A stretch of DNA of 64,000 bases, taken from Jaltomata sinuosa (taxonomy: Eukaryota; Streptophyta; Magnoliopsida; Solanales; Solanaceae). The first letter of the stretch is position 1, and each line of letters opens with the position of its first letter. Where the stretch lies: NCBI GenBank assembly GCA_003996215.1, contig QJPP01003140.1, forward strand, positions 186,001 to 250,000. Direction: 5' to 3'. Under the pieces are notes generated by a model. That model was not told where the DNA came from and did not search any database. It saw only the letters and a list, made by a program, of their open reading frames with translations. Below are positions 1 through 13,255 of this stretch, piece after piece. The translations under genes were made by a program, and so were the position numbers.

Positions 1-1489
1 AAACCTTCATTCTTCTCCCAAAAAGGAAAAGTTCTTCCCCAAGCTCCAAGTCTCAAGCTCCAAGTTCAAGTCTCCTAAGTCTTTTCAATTCAAGTGGATT
101 AGCTTCAATCAAGGTATGTGGGTATTCAACAATGGGTTTCTTCCACCCTTGTGCCCGAAACTCCAAGTCTCAAATTGTGATTTCATGAACTTTCAAATTA
201 GGGTTCTTACCCAATTCTTATGGGTTTTGCTATAAATTACCTTCTTATGATTTGGTTATGAAATTCTAGTAAATTGCATGATTTTGAATGGATTTTTACA
301 TATGAATTCTTATTTCATGAATTGAAGCTCATTATGGCAAATCCTAAATGCATGAATTGATTTAAGCAAATTGAGGAAATTGGTAGCATGATTTTATGAA
401 TTTTTCAAGCAAGTGCGTGCCTAGTTCCTATGTTCTATGAATTTATATGTTATTATGAAATTGAACTAGGGTCATGCAAGTTTTCAAGTTATGAATTATT
501 ATGCAATGCAAGATACCCGATATGCCATCAATGCTCATGGATCATTTTCTAAACCAAGATTCGTGAGTAGTATGAAGATCCGGGGTATGAAAAATATTTA
601 TGAACAAGCTTGACATCTAGATATGTCACATGAATGTGAGTCGTATGTTATATGTTTTGGGAGTAGTATTTAGCACCGAGCGATGAGGGTTCTAGTTAAC
701 CTAAGTCCAAAATGACGTTGCCACCGTAGGTTGCCCTCCGTGGCTTATGACAGGGTCCTTACGAACATGGTTCTAACTTTGGCCAATTAGGACAAACTTT
801 TTCAGTGTGGGTGAATGACACTGGACTCCATGTAGCTCAACATGATTTATGTCGGTTAAGAGAAACTCTCACATGATTATTTTCAAAGCTATGAAGTTAT
901 ATGATATCATACTTTGAACTTTTCATGTACTTTATGTTTTTATGTCTTATATCTTGATAATCCTCTTATGTTATTTCTTTATGAAAAGGTTTACTTTAAG
1001 TATGTTTTAAGTATGTTTTATCATGATCATTTATCTCTCGCGTATTCGGTACATTCCATAGTACTGACGCATATCTTGCACTGCATCCTTTGATGATGCA
1101 GATTCAGGTGTCCCTTCTCAGACCCGTGGCTAGAGCTCCCAGGCCACTCTCTGTCAGCTGTTGGTGAGTCCTCTTAGGTCGAGGACTAGTTATGTTCTTA
1201 GTCAGTGTTAGCTATTTTATTTTTCGCACTTCGAGTTAGCTAGGGTCTTGTCCTAGCAACTCTTTATGTCATGAGTAGAGGCTTTTCAGACATAGACAGC
1301 TTTTGAGTCTCTTTCTGGATTTTGTATCCCTATCCGACTTGATCATCCATTTATGTGATTCCGAATTTATCTGTTATGCTTCCGCTTATCTTTTGTTATG
1401 CTTGAGAATGCTATAACCAAGGGTTATCTTGGGGAACTTGTGGTCCCAAGTCCCGTGTTACGTCCAGGAGGTAACCTCAGGGTGTGACA
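1..1489 (+). mobile_element. LTR (3' part) of a Tekay/Del-like gypsy element
   Basis: This is the distal part of a long LTR that runs in from before the window and ends in gtgtgaca at 1489. It is related to the element-A LTRs at 41855-43780 (read on the minus strand). Both share the run of aagctccaag/tctcaagctc words, the ggggttttgggcat-type stretch, a 'gcagattcag...cgtggctaga' block and a 'tggtgagtcctc...gaggactag' block in the same order. No tRNA-Met primer site follows position 1489, so this is a 3' LTR or a solo LTR, not a 5' LTR. It contains no coding region. Confidence 0.7.
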
Positions 1490-2876
1490 GCAGTGAACTT
1501 GCAACTTTTTAAAACAGGGTGCGGTGCCTTGTGCGTTTCGCACATCAAGATCTATGTGTCACATGCGAAACAAGGAAACAATTAGACTTTTTGATTCCTT
1601 GTGTTCTTGTGAATTACGCATGTAATTCGTAGAGCAAGATTTGCTTTAGGCACTTGGCATCACACAATAAACCAGCAGTTTTACAAAGGGGAAAACATAA
1701 TATGACAACAAATTTATTCGGGTACTCAAACTTCCCCGGAGTTCCATTAACATGATAAATAACAAAAGAAGAACTTAATGACTTCCCTTATGAAGGACGT
1801 TACCCTGTCTATCATCGAGATCATCAAGCCTTCAATTGCAATAATTAGGCACCAATATTCAATCAATAATTTTTACCTCCCCGCACAAGATCATACACCC
1901 AACAAAGTATTCAACATAGAACATGGGTATACGAGTAGTAGCAAATTTCAGCCCCAATCATCAATTTTCAACCAAGCCTCATGAAAAATGACGATTTGCC
2001 CTTAAGAATGACGGTACCCAATCTATCATAGGGCCAAATCATGCATCAATCACAAGTGAGTTTACTAAGACTTCACCCCAAACACAGATTTTCAAGGCTA
2101 AAAATTACTACAATCAATATGCATTATCACAATTCAAGTTCTACCAAATTTATACTAAGCAAAATCCACAATACAATTCAAAATTAGGGATCCAAAAATT
2201 TTAGATCTCACCCAAAATTAACATGGCAATTTCAACAAGCATGCTTTACAATATAAGTTCCCAGTCAACATAAAAACATATAATTAATATCGAGGGACCA
2301 CGATTGAAGCATTTGAAGGTGCAACAATGGTGACCACGATTTTTCCCCGAGAACCACGACTACGGTGTTTGGGTGGAGTGGCGATGGAGTTTAGGTGAGA
2401 GGAGGGGAGGATTTTTGGGAGAAGTTTGAGGGATTTGTGGAGAATTTGTAGAGTTTTGGGAGAATAGGGGTGAAGGTGGCAGTTTAAAAGGATAAAGAAG
2501 AAGAAAAATTTGTCGGGTTGGGTCGGTCAACGGAAAGGTTAATAAAAATTCAAAACTTACCTTGGTGTGCCGCAACATGCGATTCACACCAGCTGGAACT
2601 TTGCCTAAACTTTGACCAGGCTTCTATTTCGTCATGCGATGAAGGTGCAACGCGTACTTGGGCATGTGCGAATCGCACAGCCCAGCACACGTCTCCTTCT
2701 TTTTTCAATTTTTCTTCCCAGCCTTCTGCTTTGGGATGCGTTGGACCATGCAACATGCACAATGGCTTGTGTAAACTGCACGGTCCTCTGCACGTCTCCT
2801 TTTTGCCTTGTTTTTTCACTTATTCATTTTTCTTCTCCATGCATTCCTAAAACAAACCAAAAACAACGTGGCTCAA
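1490..2876. other. Repeat-like DNA without a gene
   Basis: No coding region is credible here; the short ORFs have no recognisable content. The stretch carries repeated short palindromic words built from gtgcg/cgcac (for example around 1510-1575 and 2560-2790), the same style as in the Athila LTR at 6560-6830. A decayed LTR or 3' end of the neighbouring minus-strand Athila element is possible, but no clean LTR end was found. Confidence 0.4.
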
Positions 2877-3455
2877 CTATAGTACCTCAACCTTATCATT
2901 CTCGGATAGCATGCCAATTCGGTTGGCGTGGCCCCATTCCAGGAAGGAAAATTGCTCCTTCAACGTCCTCAAAACATCATCATGTTGCCGACTTGGCAAC
3001 TCTTTAAACTTGGGCATCTTTCCCATTTCACACTCCTCAAGAGCATGATCAAGCTTTCCCTCAACATCGATCATCGAGACTACCCGCAATTCATCTGAAG
3101 GCTTTGTGGGTTGGCAAACATTGAATGTCACTACTTCACTTCCAACTCAGAATTTAAGTTCACCGAGTTCAACATCCATAAGTTCTCTCCTCGTGGATAA
3201 TAGTGGTCGACCCAAGATTATGGGCACCTCAACATCTACTTCACAATCCAAGATCACGAAGTACGCCAGGAAAATGAACTTGTCGACCTTCACCAATACA
3301 TCAAATAGTATTCTTACCGGATGCTTAATGGACCGATCAGCCATGAGCAGCCGCTTGGATGTAGGTTTGGGTGTACCCAATCCTAAATTCTTGAAGATTA
3401 CTAGGTTCATCAAGTTAATGCTAGCCCCTAAGTCACGCAAGACCTTACAGAACAC
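2877..3455 (-). pseudogene. Athila-type aspartic protease region and downstream pol start
   Basis: This is the protease part of an Athila-lineage gypsy polyprotein, on the minus strand. The piece at 3147-3455 contains DLGASINLM, the catalytic D-x-GA region, then LLMADRSIKHPV and, near its end, VPIILGRPLL, the second conserved protease loop. The piece at 2877-3131 continues in the same frame with the spacer that leads to RT in this family; no RT core follows. The protease frame differs from the gag frame, and the switch falls at about 3428-3455, so a frameshift separates two parts that are normally one ORF. The element is truncated before RT and cannot be autonomous. Confidence 0.8.
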
Positions 3456-5422
3456 AAATAGCCAATAGTGAACGGTATGGTGAATCCACCCGGATCATCC
3501 CATTTTGTAGCAACATTGCTTGTCATCACAGAGCTACAGCTATGTGATATTTCAACGGTGCCCATATCAACAATCTTCTTCTTCTTGAGCAACTCTTTCA
3601 TAAATTTGGCATACCCCAGCATTTGCGTTAAGGCTTCAACCAAAGAAATATTTATCGAAAGCTTGTTGAACATGTCAACAAACATAATGAATTTGTTCTC
3701 TTCCTTCTTCTTATTTAACCTTTTGGGGTATAGAGGAAGTCCCTTTAGTAGTGTGGTTGGCACACTTTGAGCAATAGGAGGGTCTTCCTCAATATCATTG
3801 GCAACTTGGGGAGGAGATTCAACCTCCTCCCTCTCATCATCAACATCAATATTCACCGGGGCATTGGGAGCACCAAGCTTCTCCCTAACCTCTGGTTCTT
3901 CAACATCTTTGTCACACGCAGCCTTTTCTTTTTTGTCACATAGATCCACAACGAATTCAACAATAGGCTTCTTTGCTACAACAGCCGGCTCTACAACGGG
4001 CTCTCTCGCTACACCACTTATTCTTCCACTTCTAGTAACAATGTCTATGACATGAGCATCATTTTTAGGATTGGCCGTGGTGTAACTAGGAAGTGTTCCC
4101 TTCATCCTCGGGTTCATTTGAGTGGATAGATGATTCATTTGGGCCTCAAGATGTATAATTGAGGCTGAATGAGAACTCACAGTTTGATGAAGTGTTGACA
4201 CTTTGCTTTTAAGCTCACCAACCCCGGTGTTTGTAGTCTCTACTTTCTTTAACACCGAGGATAACATTTCCTCAATCTTTGAGTACCGGGGATTGCTTAT
4301 GGTGGGTTGATATAAGGAGTCTAACTTATTTGGAGGTATGTAAGGATTAGAGCTCCGGTGATTGTAACTATCACCCTCTTTGTCACGGTCCCTCCAATTT
4401 TTATCTCGTTACTTGTCCTTAATCCAACCTTGATTCTCATCTCTCGGGCGATAATACCCAGGACGAGAACCCACTAATAAGTAGCAAAGTTTACCATCCA
4501 CGATGGTCATTAGCTCATCATCACTAGCCTTGATCTCTGGTGTACTCACAGCATTCATGGTGTTAGCACCACCTGCCCCCATCATATGATTGGCTAGCAA
4601 GTCTATTTGCATCATCATTTTTTCCACGGTCTCATCCCTGTCTTTATTCTGACTCCGCATCTCATTTGTTAAAATGTATGTGGTCACTCCCGAGGTAGGA
4701 ACATCCGCCTCCCTTTTGTGCCAAGCTTGGTTAGTCTTGGTCATTATCTCTAGAAGGGCAAAGGCAATAGGAAATTATAGATCCATGAAGGTGCCGCCTC
4801 CAAGATTGTTGTCCAGGGACTTATTCATCGAGTTTGAGGATCTAAAGAATCTTTGTAGTAAGATATTGTCCGGCAAACCATGGTTAGGACACAACATGAG
4901 CTTCTTCTTAAATCTCAATCATGCCTCATGCAAAGGCTCATCGAGAAGTTGGCGATAGTTGGTAATTTCATTCCTCAACTGCATCATCCATGATGGAGGG
5001 AAAAATCTAGTAGTGAAAGCATCTACCAACTCATCCTAAGAGGTGATTGACCCATCCGACAATTCCTCCAACCACGTTGTAGCTTCCCCTGTTAGAGAGA
5101 AGGGGAATAGGCACAATCGAATAGATTCTTGGGGTATGTTTTGGAAGATGAAAGGTTGGCATATGTCCACAAAGTTGTGGATGTGCCTATTAGCATCTTC
5201 GTGGGTTGCTCCTCCCAACATCTCCTTCATTTGTATCAAATAGAGCATTGTGCTAGTGACGTGGAACACCATATTTCCAACCGTGGGGGGTAGGAGGATT
5301 GCACCTACTCCCACTTGAATCACGGGTTCATTGGCTGCATCCATGAACCGGTCGTTTACACTCTCTTCGTCGCTTGGTTCGCTCATGAACAATCTAAGAA
5401 ATGGAAAAAAACTACAAACCAA
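3428..5422 (-). pseudogene. Athila-type gag relic
   Basis: This is the capsid (gag) region of an Athila-lineage retrotransposon on the minus strand. Recognisable blocks in order are HEDANRHIHNFVDIC and RLCLFPFSLTGEATTWLEEL in 5036-5422, a middle piece at 4409-4744, and a C-terminal piece at 3428-4267 with GTLPSYTTANPKNDAHV followed by VTRSGR, an Athila gag signature. All three pieces share one reading frame and are separated only by nonsense codons (for example at 5036-5038 and near 4409). Decay here was by point mutation, not rearrangement. The gag lies just inside the PBS and LTR at 5490-7015. No function is expected. Confidence 0.85.
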
Positions 5423-5489
5423 ATAAAAAGAACAAACACTCTACAAGGTGATTTCAATTCACAATCAAAAAGGATATTCAAACACAATC

Positions 5490-5508
5490 CCCCAACAATG
5501 GCGCCATT
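5490..5508 (-). other. Primer binding site, tRNA-Asp type (Athila)
   Basis: Read on the minus strand, tggcgccattgttggggga follows the LTR end after two or three A residues. It is a diverged form of the tggcgccgttgccgggga site used by Athila-type elements (compare 59883-59900 in this window). It fixes the LTR/internal boundary and the element's orientation. Confidence 0.75.
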
Positions 5509-5510
5509 TT

Positions 5511-7015
5511 TGATAATGCTCAAGTGTACTCTCCTAGATGGAGGTATCGGCGATCGTTAAGCAAAAAAAAATTATTTTACTCGATGGGAGTCGGGGTCGA
5601 TCCCACAGGGAATTGGTGACTAGCCAAGTCGATTATAAAATAAAGACTTCACAACGAGAGTAGCTTGTTTGTAAAACAATAAAAATAAAGGAAGGGGGAA
5701 TTGGGAAATCTGTCACAATTCTTAATTCAAAGCAAGACAATAAAATAAAAGCGGGTGTAAACAATGAGAGAGGACGGCTAGGGATGTGTGTCAAATAGGA
5801 CTCAAATACGGGTTAGGGTGATTGCTCATTTATATAAATTCTCGCTAAACGACATGGATAGCCTTGGTTTTAAGCATGATTATACATCTTTCAATATAAC
5901 AATCATATATTCAACATCCTTATTTCAAGCACCGTTGATTTAAACATGAAACAACCAAGACATGCTTGGGGAGGTCACACTATCTCTAGCTTTAGACCCT
6001 TAAATGGGTGTTTTCGGTGAATTGAGCTATTTCTAGCCTCAATCTAAATAGAACCTAAGTACCCAATAGCAATTTCACATCCGAAATTGTAAACTCCTTT
6101 CTCAAGCAAGAACACAACCAAGTTAATTCAATCAATCTTTGCAACCACCAATTTTAGAGTTAAAATATGGTGAAATCACTAGACCCATGTAATATTAGCA
6201 ATTATAAACACAAATTAGCAACATCCATACCCATTTATCAAGCATCCATTATCAATATATCCCTAGACTAGAAATTAAGCTACTCATGCTAAATGAATAA
6301 AGAACAATACCAAATGGGTAAGTCAAATTCCCTTTCATTCAAACTAAATATTCAATATCCAAGCTCAGGTTTTACAAGAATGATGATTCCAAGAGTTAGG
6401 AAGAAGGAATTAGAGTGAAACCCTTTTCTTCTTTCTTGGGGAGAAAACTTGCTCACTAGTCAAAGCTCTTCTCAGAACTGTTCAAAAATTATCTAAAAAT
6501 ATGCCTGAATTAGATTTTAGAATCTTCTCAAAATATCACACCGAATTGGATAAAAATGCCCTTCGGGAGTTGTGCGGCACGATGTGCGGTTCGCATCTTG
6601 ATATGCACGTCACACAGCTATGCTCAGTGGACCAGTGACTTGACTTGACTTGAGAGCTCCATGCAAAGTGGGTTGTGGTTCGCACTAGGCCATATGTGCA
6701 TCGCATAGAGGCCGCACCCCTTAATAGATTCTTCAGCTGACTCTGGGCTTCATGAAGTGGGAGGTGCGGACCGCATCAATGAATGTGCATGTCGCACGAG
6801 GTTCGCACCTTTCAGCGGAATCTTTGTCTTGTTTGATCACTTCACACTTCAGCTCCTTTTAGGCTCTTTTTGGGTCCATTTCCTTGTTTTCTATCTTTGA
6901 TCACAAGTACCTGCATACACATCAATAAAGTTCATAAGAACCTCTAAATCTCATCAAAACATAGCAATAATTCATGATTAAAGACTCAATAAGTTGGTAG
7001 ATTACCAACTTATCA
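5511..7015 (-). mobile_element. 5' LTR of the Athila-type element
   Basis: This 1505-bp LTR is bounded on the minus strand by TGATAAGTTGG at 7015 and GCATTATCA at 5511. The PBS lies directly inside. The U3-like part (about 6560-6830) is packed with gtgcgg/cgcac words, and the rest is AT-rich. The paired 3' LTR was not found. The flank at 7016-7020 is tgcct, but with the other end lost the target duplication cannot be tested. Confidence 0.7.
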
Positions 7016-9035
7016 TGCCTCTTCATTGAAATGAAGTACAATTTCTAGATATCGAAAACTCACCCCCAAACCCTTCATTTCATAACACACTTCATTTTCT
7101 AGACAACACAGATTAATTCTGATGCGGAAACTACCATAACCACAGTTCTATGAACCCGATTCCCATTTTGAAACATTCTACGGGATCCTAAGATAGTCGA
7201 ATATCCATAAACAGAATCCACACTACCATATAATGGAGCACAAAACCCCAACCATCTCTAAGGCACAGAACACTAGATTTTTGTCAAAGCTCACCCTAGC
7301 TTGAGATTTTACCAACTCTCATCTTAGAGGCTTTTCTAGTCGGGTACTTATGCTCTTATTTTACTATAATGATGGAACACGTCATTATATTGCCCTGGAC
7401 TTGTTATCTCGGGGATAGACTTGTATATTTATTTTTTGTTAAAAAGAAGAAAAAACCCTTTGTTTCTCTCTCTCCTTCCTCTCTTTACTTATGCTTTGAT
7501 ATTATTTAATGGTTGTTTTTAAGGTAATATCTTTTAGGGAGTCGAGGGATTGAGAAGATCGCCTTGGATTCCACGTTGTGTGTTAGTAACCATCCACTTG
7601 GAGGTAATCCAGTGTATTTGCACCCTTTCCCCTTCCATCCCTCTCCCTATAAAGTGACTACCTTCCCCATACTTCTTTCCATGCTCGTTTGTCTTCTCAG
7701 TCCTTTTCTTAACTTGGGATTCCTTGATAGAGTCTCCCCTCATGTTTCTGAGAGCTCCTTATAACTACCAGATCTATCCATAACCTTTCATCACCTTTGG
7801 CCCAGGACCTCTGCTCGCCCTCCATCTCTCTGTTCGTAACCCAAGAATGAGATTAGGACCATTCTTTGGGGCCAAGGTCGATGACCATGGGTGTGGATCC
7901 ACCCAATAATCATCCTCCTCAATAGTCCTAGAAGTTGTACCCATTCCTCCTTATTTGAAGGATGAGGAGGCACTTTGGCCTTTGGCACCCTTGTCGAGTT
8001 TCTGATCAAATTTGATAAGGGTAGCCTCTCTAGAGAAAATCTTGCTCCGAGGCATGCCTCCTGGAGGTTCCTAGGGCGGTCGCGTCCTCCTAGATTCCTC
8101 TTCTTGAGGCTCTCCCCATAAGGTTTAGGAATCGGAAGAGCATTGAGTCTCGTTCTCCCCAGAGCCTTCAGATCCTGAAGAATTATTAAAGACCAGGCTT
8201 TCCCCTTTCTCAGACCGTTCTCTAGTGTCGGCGTAAATTTACTGCTTATACATACTTTTTCCCTTTTGACATGTAATTGTTTTGTACCATGTATTCATAT
8301 GCCTTTTTTCAATAATAAAGAGGAGATTTTGGCTTAATTGTTTTTGCCTTTCTGATAGCCTTGCCCTATTATTTATGTCTTTTTCTAGCAATATATCTCC
8401 CATACTAGCTTTTGAAAATTTTGCCTTTTTATCTCTAGATAAAATCCATTTGACCGTTCATATATGTGAATGAGCATTGCCTTCTCTAAAATATTTGTTG
8501 CTAGTCTTTTTGACTGGTGCCCACCTTTCCCTCGTGGCAGTTTTATGTGAATGTTTTGGGTGGTTTATTGGGTCATTGGGTCTTTGATGATGAAGACTTA
8601 CACTGACTAGTTTTTGTTTTCATGTGTCATTCTGATCATCTAATCTGGTTGGTTTCAAAGACTCGACCATGGGAACTTTTGGCCTTTCAAAACCTCGTCA
8701 ATCCAAGGAGGGATCCCTTTAATTTTAATTTTACTGAGGGTCTAAGTTTAGAAGTGTCCGAGATAGTTTAGCTCATAGCCTTGGAGCATCAACTCTGAAT
8801 AGCTAACATCGGCCTTAAGGACCATTCTTTAGAAACTTACAAATAATTCATATGGGTTAAATTAAATTAGGCCTCTTGTTCGGGCATATTAGGTCGAGCA
8901 TATGATGTCATGGTCTTGGGTTTCTTCATGGTCGGTTGATTAGTCCACATGGTTCCTATGCATGCACTTCTTGAGGAGGTCGTGAGAGGGACGCTCTCCC
9001 CTGCAGAAGTGAGTTCCTGGTCCATCTTATTGTTG
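7016..9035. other. Intergenic, no gene recognised
   Basis: This two-kilobase stretch has only short ORFs in both directions and no recognisable protein motif. Fragments with LTR-like wording (7040-7330) suggest old repeat debris. Nothing further can be supported. Confidence 0.4.
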
Positions 9036-10476
9036 TGTTACCCCGACCTGACAGTCCCTAGCGTGGACATTAAAGGTCAGTAAGGCCCAAGGCATTGATG
9101 ATTTCTGGCCCTAGGGTCCCGGCTTACTTTTAGTAAGTCACGGTCTGGCTAGAGGATTCGCTCCAGTGTTTCTAATGCAAAGAGATTTTAAGAAACTTAA
9201 TGTGAATAATTTTCGCAAAATCATGCATATATATACTCCTTTAAAACGAGTTATAGCCAATTGATAAGGTTTTAAGGTCATCACTATGACCAGACCACTT
9301 TAACTCAATAAATGATATCATAATCTCTACCAAATCAGCATCTAATAACCACAACAAGAAGCTATCAACATCTCACAAGAGCGGCGAGCTTCCGAGGTAA
9401 TATAACAAGGCATATTTCACGTTGTTCAATTCGAAAACCATCATACGCAGCTCTGATAAGAATAACACCAACCCCCAGTCCCTCCAACACCTTAAAACCA
9501 TCAATATACAACAATAATAGCCCAACTCAATAAGCCAAAGGGGCTGTTCGGACCCATGGTATCTGAAACACTGCTTAGTGGCTCAAAAAATCTATGAAAT
9601 GACATAAAAACGTAAAAATATGAGGGATACAATTGGAGGAAACTTACCTTTACTAAAAGATTTTATTTATCAATCACAAAAAACTGCCACAAATGTTCAA
9701 TATCATTCCGTTGCCACAACACTACGAAAATAGATCAAAATGAACCTTTCATCGTAGGAATTGATTTTCAACTTAAAGCCATGAAAGTCTAGGAAAAGTA
9801 GGTGTACAACCTTACCTCAAAGTATCCTCATCTCTAATCAAACTAAGAAAATAGATTCCACACAAAAATCCTTCAACCACAATGAAAAACAATAAGAAAT
9901 GGCATAAAATGACACTTGCGATGAGGAGAAAACATTTTCGAACTTGGAGCAAGGATGAATCAAGCTAGAATGAGGTGTTTTCTTACCTAGACGTTCTTGG
10001 AACCCTTAACCATGGCTGATGGAATCTCCAGAAAATATTAAAATGAAATCTTTTTAAGTACAAAAGCCCCTTTTAAAGGCGGCCAAACTTGACCCGGATC
10101 TGTGACCCGGATTTCCCAGACAGTCCGTAGGAAAATGATCATAACTTTTTACTCCGATGTCGGTTGGACAAACGATTTGATGCATTGAAAACTAGACTTG
10201 TAGACCTTTGATTTGGTAGGTCGGGGGGTCCTTTAATGCTTTATATATTAGGAGTAAAGCTTCAAGACATTTGATCTAAAATTTTAGAGAATTTATTAGA
10301 GGAACTTATGATTTTTTTTTCCATCTTTTATTTTGAAACTTGCTTGACTTCAAAACTTAACATACGATAATTGGGCAACTAAATACCTCATAGAACATCC
10401 TCCCTACATATTAAGAACTCTTAGTCTTATTCCAAAGTATGAGCTAATCCAATATTCAAATGGGTGGGGTGTTACA
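9036..10476 (-). mobile_element. 3' LTR of decayed Tekay/Del gypsy element D
   Basis: On the minus strand the LTR begins TGTAACACCCC at 10476 and ends GGGGTAACA at 9036 (1441 bp). A purine-rich tract sits immediately upstream and the integrase relic lies beyond it, so this is the 3' LTR. The same start, TGTAACACCCC, is seen in the element-A 5' LTR at 43780, which supports a common lineage. Confidence 0.7.
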
Positions 10477-10494
10477 TCTTCCCCCCCCCCTTAG
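10477..10494 (-). other. Polypurine tract of element D
   Basis: On the minus strand this reads as an uninterrupted run of about ten G residues followed by AAGA, directly before the LTR start. This is the plus-strand primer position expected for a gypsy element. The comparable site in element A is at 36820-36835. Confidence 0.7.
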
Positions 10495-11810
10495 GGACAT
10501 TCGTCCTTGAATGAAAATAATGTACATAGAATCACAAGAAACATTATAAGAACTTATAAAAAACCAAAGTAACGTACCTCAAGTACTCAAATGTGGGTCT
10601 ACTATTTATCTGTTCTGAACATCATATGAAGAAGTGGACATGTGGGGATATCTAGACTACATGTCCTCTTTAGCTTCCCATGCCATCTTCTTAATATTAC
10701 GGTTCCTCCACAATACTTTCACTTAAGTTATATCCTTATTCCATAATCTCCTAATTTGGCAGTCTACTATGGAAATAGGGACTTCTTTATAAGAAATTTC
10801 CTCTGAAATCTAAACATCTTTTGTTGGTACTATATGTGTTGGATCTCTGATACACTTCCTAACATAGAAACTTGAAAGACTGGATGCAATGCCTCTAATC
10901 TGGAGGCAAATCTAGCTGGTAATTAACTCTGCATATCCATTGCATAATATGGTACAACTTAATATATTGAGGGCTTAGTTTGCCCTTCCTTCTAAATTTC
11001 ATAACTCCCTTCATTTGCAAAACCTTAAAAAAAGGACCCAATCATCAACATCGAACCCTAAGTCCCATCACCTAACATGTGAATATAATTTCTAGCAGAT
11101 CTGAGCTGTGAACAACCGCTCTCTAATCAGCTTAACCTTTTTCATGGCCTACTACACTTCGTCAAGTCCAAGCAACCCTAACTCACAAACCTCAAACCAA
11201 CCAAGAGGGGATTGGCATTTTTTCCTACATAAAGCCTTATACAGTGCCATATTGGTGCTAGAATGGCAGCTGTTATTATAAGAAAACTCAATAAGTGACA
11301 AGTGATCATACCAGTTCTGGTCAAAACTAGCACACACACCCATAACATGTCTTTGGGCGTTTGGACCATGCGTTCCATTTGGCCATTGGTCTAAAGATGA
11401 AAAGTTGTACTACAATTAACCTGAGTTCCCAAACCCTTCTAGAAAGATCTCCAGAAATATGTTGTAAACTATGCCCCTCTGTCTAAAATAATCAATACTC
11501 GGACACCATGTAGTTTGACTATTTCTCTAATGTACATCCCAACACAATCTTCAGCTGACAATGTGGCCTTGACTTGTAAGAAATGGGCCAATTCTTTTTT
11601 GAATCTATAAACAATCACCCAAATAAAATCAAACTCCCATTGCTAATGAGGCAAACATGTGACAAAATTCATATTTATCTACTCCCACTTTCACAGTGGA
11701 ATAGCTATATCATGAGTCAGCCCACTAGGCTTCTGATGCTCTACATTTACTAGCTGACAAGTTGGGCACTATGCCACAAACTCAGCTATATCCCTCTTCA
11801 TTCTGGCCAC
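10495..11810 (-). pseudogene. Gypsy integrase relic (element D)
   Basis: This is a degraded integrase region on the minus strand. The zinc-binding end is visible near 11740-11800 (CPTCQ and VEHQKPSGL). The core/C-terminal part lies at 11152-11378, with NWYDHLSLIEFSYNNS and then QSPLGWFEV, the block found intact in element A as RSPIGWFEV. Matches alternate between two frames (11152-11343 and 11178-11378), so frameshifts are present. The region is out of frame with the RT piece further upstream. This is a dead copy. Confidence 0.8.
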
Positions 11811-12189
11811 CAGTAAATTTCCTTAATATCATGATACATTTTTGTGGATCCTGCATGAATAGAATAACAAGAATAGTGTGCCTCTTCCATAATTTGTTGT
11901 CAAAGCATTGCAACATCCAAAACACATAATCGATCTCTGTATATGAGGACTCCATCTCTTGCTATATCAATGGCTAAAGACTCACACTGCCGAGCCTTGC
12001 CCCTGAGCTGCTCTAAGTTGGGATCCTCGTGCTGCCGTGCCTTCACTTCAACAACAAGAGATGATACGGTTGTGTCCTGAACTGTGACCCCAGTATCATT
12101 GGAATCTAATAATTAACCCCTAAAACAAGCTAGCTGATGGAGTTCCTGAACCATCTCTTGCTTCTCAGCTCCAAAATACAATAGACTTA

Positions 12190-12876
12190 CTACTAAGGGC
12201 ATCCGCTACCATATTGGCTTTCCCTGGATGATATAAGATATCCACATCATAGTCTTTCAGCAATTCAATACATTGGCGTTGTCGCAGGTTCAACTCTTTC
12301 TATCTAAGAATATACTGGAGACTCTTATGATCTATACAAATATCAACATGAACGCCATACAAGTAATGTCTTCAAATCTTCAGGGCATGAATAAATGCAG
12401 CCAACTCTAAATCATTGGTCAGGTAGTTCTTCTAATTCTTCTTTAACTGTCTAGAAGCATAAGCAATTACCTTTCCATGTTGTATCAGAACATAAAGCAG
12501 CCCTAACACTTGAAGCGTCACATTACATTGTGTAGCCCTCTGGACCCTCTGGTAAGGTCAAAACTAGTGCTGAAGTCAATTTATCTTTTAGTTCTTGGAA
12601 ACTTTGCTCGCAGGGTGTTGTCCACTGAAACTTAGCTGCTTTCTGAGTCAGCTTTATCAAGGGTGCTAAAAGTGAAGAAAATCCTTCCATAAACCTTCTG
12701 GAATACCTTGCTAACCCTAGAAAGCTAGGAACTTCTGCCAGGATCGTGGGTCTAGGCCAAGTCTTCACGACCTCAATCTTTTGTAAGTCAACTTGAATAC
12801 CAGCATCTAATATAATATGGCCCAAAAAGGCGACGGGATGCAGCCAGAACTCACACTTTGAGAGCTTAGCATACAA
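12190..12876 (-). pseudogene. Gypsy RT C-terminus and RNase H relic (element D)
   Basis: The piece at 12523-12876 reads KLSKCEFWLHPVAFLGHII, then a diverged PSFLGLARYSRRFMEGFS, the RT connection region. It continues into the RNase H start (PCEQSFQELKDKLTSA). Further RNase H sequence with a DYDV...YHPGKAN-type block lies around 12190-12310, interrupted by stops. The order RT - RNase H - integrase on the minus strand is that of a gypsy pol. Domain sequence and lineage match the Tekay/Del group. Confidence 0.85.
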
Positions 12877-13255
12877 CCTCTAATCTCGGAGTACCTGAAG
12901 CACTGTTCAGTTGTGGTCATTATGCTCGATCTCTGAACGAGATATACGAGAATATAATCAATAAACAACAATGATAACAAGTCTAAAAAAAGCATGTATA
13001 TACTATTCATCAGGTCCATAAATAATGCTGAGGCGTTCGCCAACCCAAAAGACATCACAAGAAACTCAAAATTTCCAAATCTGGTCTTGAAGGCTATCTT
13101 TAAAATATCACTCTCCTTAACTCGTACCTAGTAGTACCCTGAACGTTAATCAATCTTCGAGAAACATTGGGCATCCTGCAGCTGGTCAAAAAACCCATCA
13201 ATCTTTGGTAGTGGATATTTGTTCTTTATAGTCTCCTTATTCAGTTTTCAGTAGT
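12807..13255 (-). pseudogene. Gypsy reverse transcriptase core relic (element D)
   Basis: The frame at 12807-13058 contains MMSFGLANASALFMDLMNS and a mutated catalytic region, LLFIDYILVYL. The second catalytic aspartate of the usual FIDDIL is a tyrosine here. It overlaps the 12523-12876 piece in another frame, so a frameshift separates the palm from the connection region. At about 13256 the gypsy similarity stops abruptly where a different element begins. The protease and gag of element D are therefore missing from the window. Confidence 0.8.

Noticed and set aside
3468..4055. Plus-strand serine-rich open frames over the Athila gag
   Set aside because: They are the antisense of the gag and protease frames and have no domain of their own.
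7534..8473. Several 60-75-codon frames
   Set aside because: Overlapping on both strands, no conserved motif, no splice-compatible neighbours.
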